From positions 124,001 through 188,000 of the forward strand of contig JAXLVN010000003.1 in NCBI GenBank assembly GCA_046328995.1: a stretch of 64,000 bases of DNA, in the 5' to 3' direction. A model generated the notes under the pieces. It was not told the DNA's origin, searched no databases, and saw only the letters and a list, made by a program, of their open reading frames with translations. Position numbers and translations under genes: made by a program. How positions within the stretch are numbered: position 1 is the first letter of the stretch; each line of letters opens with the position of its first letter. Origin of the DNA: JADJXV01 sp046328995. Its GTDB lineage: Bacteria; Bacteroidota; Ignavibacteria; Kapaibacteriales; UBA961. Positions 45,461 to 54,477 of the stretch are shown in pieces.

Positions 45461-46612
45461 ATGTTTTCAAGAAAATCAAAATCTGCTCAGACAGAACAAA
45501 AAATACCAACGATCATGCAGCGACGTTGGCGGAAATTTAAGAGCTTAAAGCGCGGATATATTGCCTTCCGTATTTTGACAATTGCATATTTACTTTCGTT
45601 CTGCCTGCCGATTCTGGTGAATAATCAGGCATTGATGGTGAGCTATAATGGTTCGTGGGCATTCCCGGCTGTTCGCACATTCTTTGCTGAATTGCCGGTG
45701 GTTGGACTGATGGTCAGCAATAAAACCTATCAGGGAATTTCCTTTGGTCAGGAAAATAACACGAGTGAATGTCGATACCGAGAGCTGAAAGTTCAGTACG
45801 AAAAGCTCGGGCAGGGGAATTTTGTCATTATGCCGCTCTATCCGTATGGCCCGCGAGACATTGTCTCGGGAGACGGTGTGAAAGAAGATGTGTTTGCCAA
45901 ACCATTCGCGCATACCTCGGATGGAGGTTTGCGGCTCTTTGGTACCGATGATTCGGGTGGCGATGTTTTTTCGAAGATTACCTATGGATTTAATATATCT
46001 ATCTCATTTGCCATTTTACTCTCATTAATAGAGTATTTGATTGGGGTACCCCTCGGAGCTGCATTAGGATTTATTGGAGGGAAATTCGATATGCTGATGC
46101 AACGGATCATTGAAATATGGTCTTCCCTGCCAATGCTCTTTATTATTATCATCGTTGTTTCTCTCACAACCCCAAGCTTTGGCTTACTACTATTGCTCTT
46201 ATCATTAGTAGGGTGGGTCGGAATTACAACGTATATCCGGGCAGAATTCTACCGTGAAAAAGCCAAAGACTATGTCGCAGCAGCCGTTTCCATCGGTATT
46301 CCTACCTGGAAAATCATGATAAAGCACATCCTCCCGAATTCACTCGTTCCCCTGATTACGTTTTTCCCGTTCACCTTGATTGGCGGGATTACTGCATTGG
46401 TAAGCTTGGACTTTTTAGGGTTTGGCTTGCCACCCGGCACACCAAGCTGGGGAAGTATGATTTCCATTGGACTCGAACATATCAATGACGGATATTGGTG
46501 GCTAACCATCGTTCCGCTTACGGCAATGTTCTTCACGCTCATGCTCACCGTCTTTATCGGTGAAGCGATCCGCGAAGCATTTGACCCGAAAGTGTTTTCG
46601 CGATTGCGGTAA
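45461..46612 (+). CDS. Peptide ABC transporter permease, DppC/OppC type
   Basis: 383 residues. The N-terminal cytoplasmic segment (MQRRWRKFKSLKRGYIAFRI) is typical of OppC. A periplasmic loop with RLFGTDDSGGDVFSKITYGF is the OppC hallmark (GTDxxGRD-like). The EAA loop is AKDYVAAAVSIGIPTWKIMI, ending AFDPKVFSRLR. It pairs with the preceding permease. Confidence 0.9.
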   Translation: MFSRKSKSAQTEQKIPTIMQRRWRKFKSLKRGYIAFRILTIAYLLSFCLPILVNNQALMVSYNGSWAFPAVRTFFAELPVVGLMVSNKTYQGISFGQENNTSECRYRELKVQYEKLGQGNFVIMPLYPYGPRDIVSGDGVKEDVFAKPFAHTSDGGLRLFGTDDSGGDVFSKITYGFNISISFAILLSLIEYLIGVPLGAALGFIGGKFDMLMQRIIEIWSSLPMLFIIIIVVSLTTPSFGLLLLLLSLVGWVGITTYIRAEFYREKAKDYVAAAVSIGIPTWKIMIKHILPNSLVPLITFFPFTLIGGITALVSLDFLGFGLPPGTPSWGSMISIGLEHINDGYWWLTIVPLTAMFFTLMLTVFIGEAIREAFDPKVFSRLR

Positions 46613-46635
46613 TCGCAGTCGTGTCCTGCTGCCGC

Positions 46636-46677
46636 TTGGACGGCAACGGGTGACCGCAGGCGATGGTTTGGAAGTTG
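46636..46677 (+). repeat. Second dispersed repeat family, copy B
   Basis: TTGGACGGCAACGGGTG, ACCGCAGGCGATGG, TTTGGAAGTTG. It lies between the oppC-like and oppD-like genes, inside the presumed operon. Confidence 0.7.
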
Positions 46678-46749
46678 CAGAAGAGAACCAAAAGTCGTTA
46701 TGCTCTTTAAATATAAGTGAATTACTGAATATCACAAAGGAAAATCAGA

Positions 46750-47763
46750 GTGGCACAAGAAAAACTATTTGAAATTAAAAATCTCCGCACATACTTCAAT
46801 GTCGAAGGGAAAATGGCGAAAGCCGTCGATGGTGTTTCCTTTGATATTTACAAGGGAGAAGTGCTGGGCTTGGTCGGTGAGTCGGGTTCGGGTAAGTCCG
46901 TAACAGCCCTCTCACTCATGAAGCTCATCCCGGACCCGCCGGGGAAAATCGTTGATGGAGAAATTCTTTACAACGGACGCGATATCCTCAAGCTGAGCTA
47001 TGAAGAGATGTATGATGTGCGCGGCTATGATATTGCGATGATTTTTCAGGAACCGATGACATCGCTCAATCCGGTGTTCAAAATCGGTATGCAAATCGGC
47101 GAAGTGATTATGGCGCATGAACATGTGTCCAAGGAAGAAGCCCGCACCCGCGCAATTGAAATGCTCCGTTTGGTCGGTATTCCTGCTCCCGAAAAGCGGA
47201 TTGACGACTATCCGCATCAGTTCTCCGGCGGAATGCGGCAGCGCGTGATGATCGCGATTGCGCTGGCATGTAATCCTGCATTGCTTATCGCGGACGAACC
47301 TACCACAGCGCTCGATGTTACGATCCAAGCACAGATTCTCGACCTCATGCTCACGCTGAAGGAAAAGCGTAAAGAAGCGGCTATCTTGCTCATTACGCAT
47401 GACTTGGCGGTGATCGCAGAATTATGTCAACGTGTAGTCGTGATGTACGGCGGCAAGATTCAGGAAATTGCCGAGGTCGTTGAATTATTTGACCGTCCGC
47501 TGCATCCGTACACGCGCGGGCTGATGAAGTCCATCCCTCATGCGCACAAGCAGGGCGAGAAACATGAGCGTTTGGAGGCAATTCCGGGTAATGTGCCGAG
47601 TATTTTGAATTTCCCTGTCGGTTGTAAATTCTGCACGCGGTGTACCGAGAAAATAGAAAAGTGTGATACCATCGAGCCACCACTTGTCGAAATTACCACC
47701 GGACATTTTGTTCGGTGCCATTTAGTTCAGCCGGAAATCGCAGGAGGACAAATCCATGAGTAA
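46750..47763 (+). CDS. Peptide ABC transporter ATPase, DppD/OppD type
   Basis: 337 residues from a GTG. Walker A GESGSGKS, Q loop in MIFQEPMTSLNP, signature SGGMRQRVMIA, Walker B LLIADEPTTALD. The C-terminal oligopeptide domain has the FeS-type cysteines CKFCTRCTEKIEKC, standard for the Opp/Dpp ATPases. It overlaps the next gene by eight bases. Confidence 0.94.
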   Translation: MAQEKLFEIKNLRTYFNVEGKMAKAVDGVSFDIYKGEVLGLVGESGSGKSVTALSLMKLIPDPPGKIVDGEILYNGRDILKLSYEEMYDVRGYDIAMIFQEPMTSLNPVFKIGMQIGEVIMAHEHVSKEEARTRAIEMLRLVGIPAPEKRIDDYPHQFSGGMRQRVMIAIALACNPALLIADEPTTALDVTIQAQILDLMLTLKEKRKEAAILLITHDLAVIAELCQRVVVMYGGKIQEIAEVVELFDRPLHPYTRGLMKSIPHAHKQGEKHERLEAIPGNVPSILNFPVGCKFCTRCTEKIEKCDTIEPPLVEITTGHFVRCHLVQPEIAGGQIHE

Positions 47764-48766
47764 AAAAGACATATTATTAGAAGTCAAGAACTTACAGGTT
47801 CATTTTCCGATCTTCGGCGGTGTGTTCCAAAAGAAAGTCGGTCAGGTTAAAGCCGTTGATGACGTGAGCTTTACGATTCATCGCGGCGAGACGCTTGGTC
47901 TTGTAGGAGAATCCGGCTGCGGCAAGACGACCGTCGGACGTGCGATTATCAATATTCTGCGGCATGTGTCACCCGATGTGCATCTTGGCGGCAGTGTGAT
48001 CTATCATGATAAAAATGGCACCACGACAGATTTAATTAACTTATCGACCAAGGACATGCGGCAGTATCGCTCGAAAATTCAGATGATTTTTCAGGATCCG
48101 TATTCGTCGCTGAATTCGCGCTTGTCGGTCAAGCAGATTGTCGCTGAGCCTATCGAACTCCATAAGCCGGAAATGTCTAAAAAAGAAGTGAGTGACCAAG
48201 TCGAATGGTTGCTTCAAAAAGTGGGCTTGCAACCTGAATATGCGGCTCGTTTTCCGCATGAATTCTCAGGCGGACAGCGGCAGAGAATTGGAATTGCACG
48301 CGCGCTTGCGACGAATCCTGACCTTATTGTCTGTGACGAACCTGTTTCGGCGCTCGACGTGTCGGTGCAGGCGCAGGTGATTAACCTTATGGAAGACTTG
48401 CGTGATGAATTCGGGATTTCGTATTTGTTCGTGGCGCATGACTTGTCGGTCGTGCATCATATTTCGACAAGAATTGCCGTGATGTATTTAGGAAATATGG
48501 TGGAGATTGGTGCAGCGGACAAAGTATTTTTCGAACCGAAACATCCCTATACATCGGCGCTTTTATCAGCCGTACCGCAACCCGATCCACGCAGAAAAGA
48601 CAAGCAACGTATTGTATTGCAAGGAGATATTCCGAATCCGCTCAACAAGCCGAGCGGCTGCAGCTTCCGCACACGGTGTCCGATAGCCAAGCCGGAATGC
48701 GCGAATTCTATTCCACAAATGCAGGATAAGGGAATGGGGCAATTGGTGGCGTGTCCGTATGTGTGA
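47756..48766 (+). CDS. Peptide ABC transporter ATPase, DppF/OppF type
   Basis: 336 residues. Walker A GESGCGKT, MIFQDPYSSLNSRLSV, signature SGGQRQRIGIA, Walker B LIVCDEPVSALDVSVQ, and C-terminal GCSFRTRCPIAKPEC. Overlapping start with the preceding ATPase. It completes a five-gene transporter set. Confidence 0.94.
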   Translation: MSKKDILLEVKNLQVHFPIFGGVFQKKVGQVKAVDDVSFTIHRGETLGLVGESGCGKTTVGRAIINILRHVSPDVHLGGSVIYHDKNGTTTDLINLSTKDMRQYRSKIQMIFQDPYSSLNSRLSVKQIVAEPIELHKPEMSKKEVSDQVEWLLQKVGLQPEYAARFPHEFSGGQRQRIGIARALATNPDLIVCDEPVSALDVSVQAQVINLMEDLRDEFGISYLFVAHDLSVVHHISTRIAVMYLGNMVEIGAADKVFFEPKHPYTSALLSAVPQPDPRRKDKQRIVLQGDIPNPLNKPSGCSFRTRCPIAKPECANSIPQMQDKGMGQLVACPYV

Positions 48767-48807
48767 TGAAAGGTATATAAGTGCTTATGAATAATTAGGT
48801 TGTAAGA

Positions 48808-49035
48808 ATGACAACATGTACACTCCAAGTGCCTGATTCTTTTGATGTCGATAGCAATGAAGTAGCTATGCTCATTGCTACAAGACTATATGAACAAGGA
48901 AAACTCTCGATGGGACAGGCGGCAGAACTTGTCGGGCTCTCCAAAAGAACATTTATTGAACTCCTTGGAAAATATGGTGTATCTGTATTTAATTATCCGG
49001 CAGAAGATATTTCTCAAGATGTACGGGTAATTTAA
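48808..49035 (+). CDS. UPF0175 family small protein (antitoxin-like)
   Basis: 75 residues. LYEQGKLSMGQAAELVGLSKRTFIELLGKYGV is the helix-turn-helix-like core of UPF0175, with the AEDISQDV end (quoted span shown in overlapping parts: LYEQGKLSMGQAAELVGL, LSKRTFIELLGKYGV). UPF0175 genes usually precede a PIN-domain (DUF3368) toxin; the next gene here is an unrelated membrane protein, so this copy is an orphan. Confidence 0.82.
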   Translation: MTTCTLQVPDSFDVDSNEVAMLIATRLYEQGKLSMGQAAELVGLSKRTFIELLGKYGVSVFNYPAEDISQDVRVI

Positions 49036-49077
49036 TTCATCAATAAAACAAATATAGAAAATTGATGGGGGGACTCC

Positions 49078-49581
49078 ATGTACCGACTTATAGTTGTCTG
49101 TTTCTTGATTACAGCTGTCGTAACTACATTTTATTCGATAACTATAGCATGGGTAATTTGTTTAATACCTACAGTATTGCTATGTTTTTTTAAATATAGC
49201 TATGCACGTTTTGATACGAAATACATCGATGAACTTTCTCCGAGTGCAAATCAAATGCTCCGGAAGTTTGGACACTTTTATAGATTTCCACGGACTAGCT
49301 ATGATTTAGGAAGAGCAGCGTTATATCAAGGATATGGAGTAATGTTTGTTGTAATATTTAGCTTGAACAAAGCAAATTGGCTTTTCCTCATTTTCGGAAT
49401 CGCTAATTATTTTTTAATGTCTATATTAATTCATTTTTTTGACCCACATGTTTATTTGAGTGCCACTAAAGAAAATCGAGATGAAGTAGCCGCACATGAA
49501 GAAGTTGTTGAGTTTCTACGGTATAAACTTGCAGATTTTATAAAAAGTCAGACAATTAATAAGAAGTTTGATACATTGTAG
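49078..49581 (+). CDS. Hypothetical integral membrane protein
   Basis: 167 residues. Two helices near the N terminus (about 4-38) and two near 92-122 enclose a polar stretch with RKFGHFYRFPRTSYDLGR. A run of G (GGGGGGA) about eight bases upstream supports the start. No family recognised. AT-rich, and distinct in composition from the transporter operon before it. Confidence 0.55.
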   Translation: MYRLIVVCFLITAVVTTFYSITIAWVICLIPTVLLCFFKYSYARFDTKYIDELSPSANQMLRKFGHFYRFPRTSYDLGRAALYQGYGVMFVVIFSLNKANWLFLIFGIANYFLMSILIHFFDPHVYLSATKENRDEVAAHEEVVEFLRYKLADFIKSQTINKKFDTL

Positions 49582-49752
49582 ACCTATGAAAAAAAGAAAT
49601 GATTATATCAAGCTTAATTTTGATATGAAAATCCTAGTTCTATACAACGAAGATAGTTATCAACTGATTTAATCTTTCGTTATATGACGGAAGTAGTCAG
49701 CTAATACGTCGATTATAAATCTTGAATCACTTTTACAAAAAAACTGAAAAAT

Positions 49753-50106
49753 ATGGAAAATATAACTATAAATATGGGTGAGTTTGAAGTTCTACAATCT
49801 GGGACGATAATCAATATTCGCAATACTCCAATAACGTTCACTATAAATAATCTTACTTTTAACATCAACTTAGAGGATAGTTTAACAGTTGAGAAGATAA
49901 CATTTACAGCAACAGATAAAACAACGTTAGATATTAGATTCCCTATTCCGAAGAGTGCGGCATTAGGGTTAGGAGGAGGAACTAATGAGCCTCTCGAACT
50001 TGGATTAATTGGTTCAAAAAGTTTATATTTAAACATGAGAGTAAATGTACTTAACGAAACAGCTGGGATCACCGTTCACTATACTTGGATGTTAAAAAAG
50101 AAATGA
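49753..50106 (+). CDS. Hypothetical beta-rich small protein
   Basis: 117 residues, no signal peptide, a sequence of alternating Thr/Ile/Asn strands (ITINMGEFEVLQSGTI, NLTFNINLEDSLTVEK) with a glycine-rich ALGLGGGTNEP in the middle. No family recognised with confidence. It ends one base before the next gene starts, so the two form a pair. Confidence 0.5.
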   Translation: MENITINMGEFEVLQSGTIINIRNTPITFTINNLTFNINLEDSLTVEKITFTATDKTTLDIRFPIPKSAALGLGGGTNEPLELGLIGSKSLYLNMRVNVLNETAGITVHYTWMLKKK

Positions 50107-50107
50107 T

Positions 50108-50545
50108 ATGGATACCCCAAAAGAACAACATTCCTCAGAAAATAGAGTAATTGCCAATAGCCCGCAAGAGGTTTATGCGGGCGGTGCTTTATTTCAAATT
50201 GATCCGAAGGAATTGTTAGGGAATGAATTAGCTATTAGACAATTAATCAATGATCGAAATACGCTTTCAAGTAAGATTGATTCTAAGAATACAAGAATTG
50301 AAGATTTGAATAGGCAAGTTGAAAATGCTAAAACACCTCCATTACTTACATTATGCAGTACGGCATCGGCTATTATTGGTGGTATTTTCTTAAATAACGC
50401 AAAAAGTATTTTTGAAAATCAAAATTATAATAATTTTCAATGTTGGATACCATTAATTGGCGGTATTATTCTTTCGGTAACAGCTGCAATTATGATTAAT
50501 CCTACGATAAGAAATTGGGTACCTAAACGTAAAAATGAAATATAG
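50108..50545 (+). CDS. Hypothetical coiled-coil protein with two membrane helices
   Basis: 145 residues. A cytosolic-looking N terminus is followed by a short coiled coil (IDSKNTRIEDLNRQVENAK, about 56-75), then two hydrophobic segments (TLCSTASAIIGGIFLNN and PLIGGIILSVTAAIMI) and a basic tail. It is placed immediately after the beta-rich protein, as in two-gene sensor/membrane-effector pairs, but no function is established. Confidence 0.5.
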   Translation: MDTPKEQHSSENRVIANSPQEVYAGGALFQIDPKELLGNELAIRQLINDRNTLSSKIDSKNTRIEDLNRQVENAKTPPLLTLCSTASAIIGGIFLNNAKSIFENQNYNNFQCWIPLIGGIILSVTAAIMINPTIRNWVPKRKNEI

Positions 50546-50623
50546 TTGATTTGTTTGTCTGCTTTCATAGCTGGTTCTTACAAATACCAATAGAAGAATC
50601 TTGTCCATTTTTACATAGTACAC

Positions 50624-50655
50624 AAAAAAAAAGGCGTTCCGAAGAACGCCTTTTT
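50624..50655. terminator. Bidirectional terminator hairpin
   Basis: A 12-bp stem AAAAAGGCGTTC/GAACGCCTTTTT with loop CGAA, A-run on the left and T-run on the right. It sits between the convergent coiled-coil gene and the Spy-like gene and can serve both. Confidence 0.88.
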
Positions 50656-50658
50656 CGA

Positions 50659-51054
50659 TTATTTCCTAGCTTCACGCTTTTTCTTGCGTTCGGCTTTTTG
50701 GTCTGCTTGCCATTGCTCGTATTTTTTCGCCTGACTTGGCGTAAATACAGCGGCGATACTTGCCTCAAGCGCTGCTTTCCGTACTTTACCGGCTGCACGC
50801 TTTGCCTTCGGGGCGGTCTCGGCGGCATTGGCGGCTTTCGCTTTCGCACGGGCATCTTTGTTAAGGGTTTGGATTTTAGAAACTTGCTCGTCGGACAGCG
50901 CAAGCGCGTCCTTCATTTCTTGCAGTTTCTTGCTAACATGGGGTTTTTTCGTGCCTTGCTCATGGGTAGAATGAGCTTTTTGGGCGATTGCAGACGTCGC
51001 GGTGAGCGCGCCAAAAACGAGAAGGACAACAAGTCCTTTGAGGGTGGTCTTCAT
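50659..51054 (-). CDS. Spy/LTXXQ-like exported helical protein
   Basis: 131 residues from ATG 51054, giving a clean signal peptide (LKGLVVLLVFGALTATSAIA). The mature part is highly charged helix, with LQEMKDALALSDEQVSKIQT and VFTPSQAKKYEQWQADQKAE, the LSxEQ...TPEQ...YE pattern of periplasmic Spy/CpxP-like or Bacteroidota DUF4890-like proteins. A presumed periplasmic stress or chaperone role. A strong terminator follows. Confidence 0.7.
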   Translation of the reverse strand: MKTTLKGLVVLLVFGALTATSAIAQKAHSTHEQGTKKPHVSKKLQEMKDALALSDEQVSKIQTLNKDARAKAKAANAAETAPKAKRAAGKVRKAALEASIAAVFTPSQAKKYEQWQADQKAERKKKREARK

Positions 51055-51228
51055 AGAATTGCTCCTATAAATAGTTGGTAAATAATGTGACAGTAAAAGT
51101 GTCACGGTAAAAATGTCGATGTAAAATTAGCAGAATATTTTATTTCTGCCAAATATTTTTTTTGACAATTAAATATTTTTTCGAAATTCATTTATAAAAC
51201 GTCCATTCATTCATTTCAACATCATCTC

Positions 51229-52227
51229 ATGAACACACTTACAAGCGGTATCCCGCAATGTCTTGAAGTCCTCGCAAAGGCGAAAACTATCATCATCACC
51301 ACGCATCAGAATCCTGACGGCGACGCCATTGGTTCCACGCTTGGATTGTATCATTTTGCCGTTAACCGTGGTATCAAAGCCACGATTATTAACTTCAGTC
51401 CGACGCCGGCCAATCTTCAATTTCTGCCGGCAGCGCATGGTATCGAAGTCTATACGCCTGAGGCACATGACGCGCTTATTGCCGCCGCAGATGCAATCTG
51501 TATTCTCGACCTCAATAGTATCAATCGCATTCAGACGATGGGCGATGCGGTGCTCTCGTCACCTGCCGTGAAAGTGCTCATTGACCATCATCAGAATCCG
51601 ACGATTGATGCCGGTGTTATGGTCGTTGATACAGATTCGACGTCAACATGCGAACTCATTTTCCGGATCATTGATGCGAGCGGATTTGGCTTTTCACCGG
51701 AGAGTGCGACGGCGATTTATACGGGAATTATGACCGATACGGGTGGATTTCGCTATCCGAGAACCGATGCTGAGATATTTCAAATGGCGGGTAGATTACT
51801 TGAGTATGGCGCAGATCCGGTGGCAATCGCCGAGAATGTGTTTAATTCGTCGCCCTTTAGCCGTACTGTGTTGCTTGGTAAGGCGCTTGGATCATTAACA
51901 TTATCCTACGACGGCAAACTCTCCGTCATGACCGTCACGGCAGATGATTTTCTCCAAACCAATGCCTTAGAAGAAGATACCGAGGGTTTTGTCTCGCACA
52001 CACTCTCCATTACCGGCGTCGTCATGGGTATTCTTTTCGTCGAATTTCCCGGGAAAAATGCCATTAAAATTTCCATACGTTCCAAAGGCGATGTACGTGC
52101 CAATGACCTCGCAGGAGAAATCAACGGCGGCGGACACCTCAATGCAGCAGCGGGGAGAATATACAACCGTTCACTTGAAGATGTACGCGCGGAAGTGATT
52201 GAAAAGGCAGCGAAATATCTTCTGTAG
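51229..52227 (+). CDS. nrnA: DHH/DHHA1 oligoribonuclease / pAp phosphatase NrnA
   Basis: 332 residues. Motifs of the DHH superfamily: TTHQNPDGDAIGSTLG, ADAICILDLNSINR, VLIDHHQNP and TDTGGFRYPRTD for the metal site, and GGGHLNAAAGRI for the DHHA1 domain. It degrades nano-RNAs and dephosphorylates 3',5'-pAp to AMP in the cytosol. A near-identical copy of its last about 90 coding bases lies at 54053-54151, past the next gene. Confidence 0.92.
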   Translation: MNTLTSGIPQCLEVLAKAKTIIITTHQNPDGDAIGSTLGLYHFAVNRGIKATIINFSPTPANLQFLPAAHGIEVYTPEAHDALIAAADAICILDLNSINRIQTMGDAVLSSPAVKVLIDHHQNPTIDAGVMVVDTDSTSTCELIFRIIDASGFGFSPESATAIYTGIMTDTGGFRYPRTDAEIFQMAGRLLEYGADPVAIAENVFNSSPFSRTVLLGKALGSLTLSYDGKLSVMTVTADDFLQTNALEEDTEGFVSHTLSITGVVMGILFVEFPGKNAIKISIRSKGDVRANDLAGEINGGGHLNAAAGRIYNRSLEDVRAEVIEKAAKYLL

Positions 52228-52256
52228 TTCTAAAAAATTAGTTGGGTTCGGTTGTG

Positions 52257-52298
52257 CATACTCCAAACCGTAACTTGCGGACACCCATTGCCGTCCAA
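52257..52298 (-). repeat. Second dispersed repeat family, copy C (reverse)
   Basis: Minus strand reads TTGGACGGCAATGGGTG, TCCGCAAGTTACGG, TTTGGAGTATG. It is nearly identical to copy A at 36328 over 42 bases and lies 30 bases after nrnA. Confidence 0.78.
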
Positions 52299-52362
52299 CC
52301 CTCTGATTTTTAGCTAAATTACAAGTAGTAGCTATGAGCAAAATCTTGTGAGCATAATACAT

Positions 52363-52402
52363 AATTCAGCCACAATGCTTTTGAAGGCATCATGGCTGAA
52401 TT
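52363..52402. terminator. Hairpin between convergent nrnA and T9SS gene
   Basis: AATTCAGCCA/TGGCTGAATT arms extended by ATGC/GCAT, 30 bases past the minus-strand stop. No strong T-run on either side. Confidence 0.5.
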
Positions 52403-52431
52403 GTTGACGGGTGAGAAATTACACAGACTAT

Positions 52432-53637
52432 TTAATGCATCACAACAATCGGTGTGTGACGCATACCGGTAGCCGTAGAAATGCGGAGAGAATACACTCC
52501 GGCAGGTACGCCGGCAACATCAAGCGTACAAACGCTGCTTTCGACCTTCCATGCGCGTATCGTCATGCCGATGCTGTTGATGAGTTCGAGGTGATCTGCG
52601 CCATCAATTCCTGTTATAGTGAAGGATGTTCCCGCCGGATTGGGTGTAATGACAATCTCTTTAACTGTATTTTCTGATTCACTGACTGACGTTACCTTTT
52701 CATATTTCCATACACTTGCAAGTGCTGTACCTGCGTAGAGTGTGCTACCTTTTGCATACAGTGACGAGATCTTGAGATGCTCAAGTCCTGTGGTAAAGGG
52801 TGTCCAGTTGGTACCATTGTCCGAACTCATAAAGACGCCAGCATCGCTGCTTCCGACGAAAATTGTGCTGCCGATTGCTGCCATCGAAGTGATATTTTTA
52901 GTGGGAAGACCCCCATTAGCTTCCTCCCAGGTATCACCATTATCATTACTACGGAATACGCCGCTGTCGGAAGTTCCGGCAAAAATAGTAGTACCACTTA
53001 CTGTAAATGAAGTTACATACGTTGGAGCATTCGGCAATCCTGTATTTGCCTTCTCCCAACTGACGCCATTATCCTTGCTTCTCGATACTCCACCTTCTGT
53101 ACCTGCGAAGAGCTTGGACCCAAGGAGCCCAAGAGAATGCACATATTCATTACCAAGCGTAGTATTTACCGGTGTCCAATTCTCTGCAAAATCGATGCTC
53201 CGGCTCACGCCACCCCCGAGCGAACCTGCAAAAAGTAAGTTCTCCCGCGAGACAATTGAATGGACGTCAATATTCAAAAGGTGAATTCGCCCTTCGTTAG
53301 CCGCAGTCCATGTATCACCGTTATCCTGGCTGCGGAAAAGTCCGTCGAAGTCGGTACCGGCAAAGACAATAGAGCCAATCATAGCAAGGGCGTGAACCTT
53401 CTGATCGGTGAGCCCTTTATTGACCTGCGACCAGCCGGCGCCACCATCAGTACTGCGGTAAATACCTGATGTACTTGTGCCAACGTACAGTACTGCGATA
53501 TTTCCGGTAAAACAGGTGATCTCGCCGACAAATGAACCGCTGCATTGCTTCCATTGAGCATGCAGAGACGTGGAAACACAGGATAATAGACCTCCAATGA
53601 GGATCATGCGAACAAAGAGTAGATAAAGATGATTCAT
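52432..53637 (-). CDS. T9SS-exported BNR-repeat propeller protein (paralogue A)
   Basis: 401 residues. Signal peptide ending near LHAQWKQC. Seven or so sialidase-type units of the form STDGGAGWSQVNKGL, SQDNGDTWTAANEG and SSDNGTNWTPFTTGL, each followed by a strand IVFAGTD- or STLYAGT-like. It ends in a type A sorting domain (ITPNPAGTSFTITG, GVPAGVYSLRIST). Closely related to the gene at 54488, with the shared opening QWKQCxGxFxG. Confidence 0.85.
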   Translation of the reverse strand: MNHLYLLFVRMILIGGLLSCVSTSLHAQWKQCSGSFVGEITCFTGNIAVLYVGTSTSGIYRSTDGGAGWSQVNKGLTDQKVHALAMIGSIVFAGTDFDGLFRSQDNGDTWTAANEGRIHLLNIDVHSIVSRENLLFAGSLGGGVSRSIDFAENWTPVNTTLGNEYVHSLGLLGSKLFAGTEGGVSRSKDNGVSWEKANTGLPNAPTYVTSFTVSGTTIFAGTSDSGVFRSNDNGDTWEEANGGLPTKNITSMAAIGSTIFVGSSDAGVFMSSDNGTNWTPFTTGLEHLKISSLYAKGSTLYAGTALASVWKYEKVTSVSESENTVKEIVITPNPAGTSFTITGIDGADHLELINSIGMTIRAWKVESSVCTLDVAGVPAGVYSLRISTATGMRHTPIVVMH

Positions 53638-54052
53638 AAAAATTATGGAAAAATAGAGTTAAAAAAATGAATAAGTTGTTGTTGTAGTATGGGATAAAAG
53701 CACTCTCACCAATACGGGTTCTGTGAATAATTCTCTACAGTGTAAGCAAATCTCGACACACTGTACCGGTATCGCGGAATTCTCTGATTCTAACGCTCAA
53801 CTAGCCGAAGATGCAGGTTCTATAAGGTTTGGAGCGTGCTTGAAGATTCTCCTTCCTTCCAATATCAGTACAGGAAATGTATGCTTCTCGATGAGAATAC
53901 CGCTCCTCATGGAGGAATGTTCCAATTTCCATGCCTAAACATGTACCGATGCTAGGTGGTGGTGTAATGGTATGGTGTAATCTCGGTTGGAATTAAAATA
54001 TGTTCCCGTGTATATTCACGACAAATGAAGTGGGTAATGTTCCTTGGGAAAA

Positions 54053-54151
54053 GGCGGACACCTCAATGCAGCAGCGGGAAGAATGTACAACCGTTCACTC
54101 GAAGATGTACGCGCGGAAGTGATTGAAAAGGCAGGGAAGTATGTGGGGTGA
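54053..54151 (+). pseudogene. Remnant 3' end of a second nrnA copy
   Basis: From GGCGGACACCTC onward the sequence matches nrnA (52133-52222) with five mismatches in about 90 bases, in the same frame and running to its own TGA. It encodes GGHLNAAAGRMYNRSLED and on to KYVG. Three of the five changes are silent. Nothing resembling the rest of nrnA precedes it. Confidence 0.88.
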
Positions 54152-54310
54152 TGGGGTAGATAGAATAGCATTAACAAAATCTTCAATCACAGAGTGATTG
54201 CACGTTTGTAGAAAATCGAATCCCCACCAATTCTCCGATCCCAAGAGGGGGCGGAGAATTTCTCGCATTCATCCTTGCTACTAACGTTCAATCACGCTGT
54301 GATTTACCAT

Positions 54311-54370
54311 CCCGTCAGGCGTTACACCAGACGCCAATTACTTGCCAAATAAACACGTGCTGAGGATAAT
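54311..54370 (+). repeat. Dispersed hairpin-tail repeat, copy i (subfamily B)
   Basis: CCGTCAGGCGTTACACCAG, ACGCCAATTACTTGCC, AAATAAACACGTGCTGAGG. Stem GGCGT/ACGCC with the shared ATTACTTGCC tail. Confidence 0.75.
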
Positions 54371-54421
54371 TACTTTGTCAAGAAAATATCAAATCACAGA
54401 ATTAATAAATCGCCGGATACC

Positions 54422-54477
54422 TTGCAATCGTTTCATAGGTAAGTAATTACGACCAGTTCAAAGAACTGGTCGGACGG
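54422..54477 (-). repeat. Dispersed hairpin-tail repeat, copy h (reverse)
   Basis: Minus strand: CCGTCCGACCAGTTC, AACTGGTCGTAATTACTTACC, then TATGAAACGATTGCAAG. The stem GACCAGTT/AACTGGTC is changed on both arms relative to copies a-c while the tail is kept. Confidence 0.75.

Noticed and set aside
53723..53938. Open frame of 71 residues between the two T9SS genes
   Set aside because: No domain, signal or start context, and it lies in DNA that also holds a pseudogene fragment and decayed repeats.
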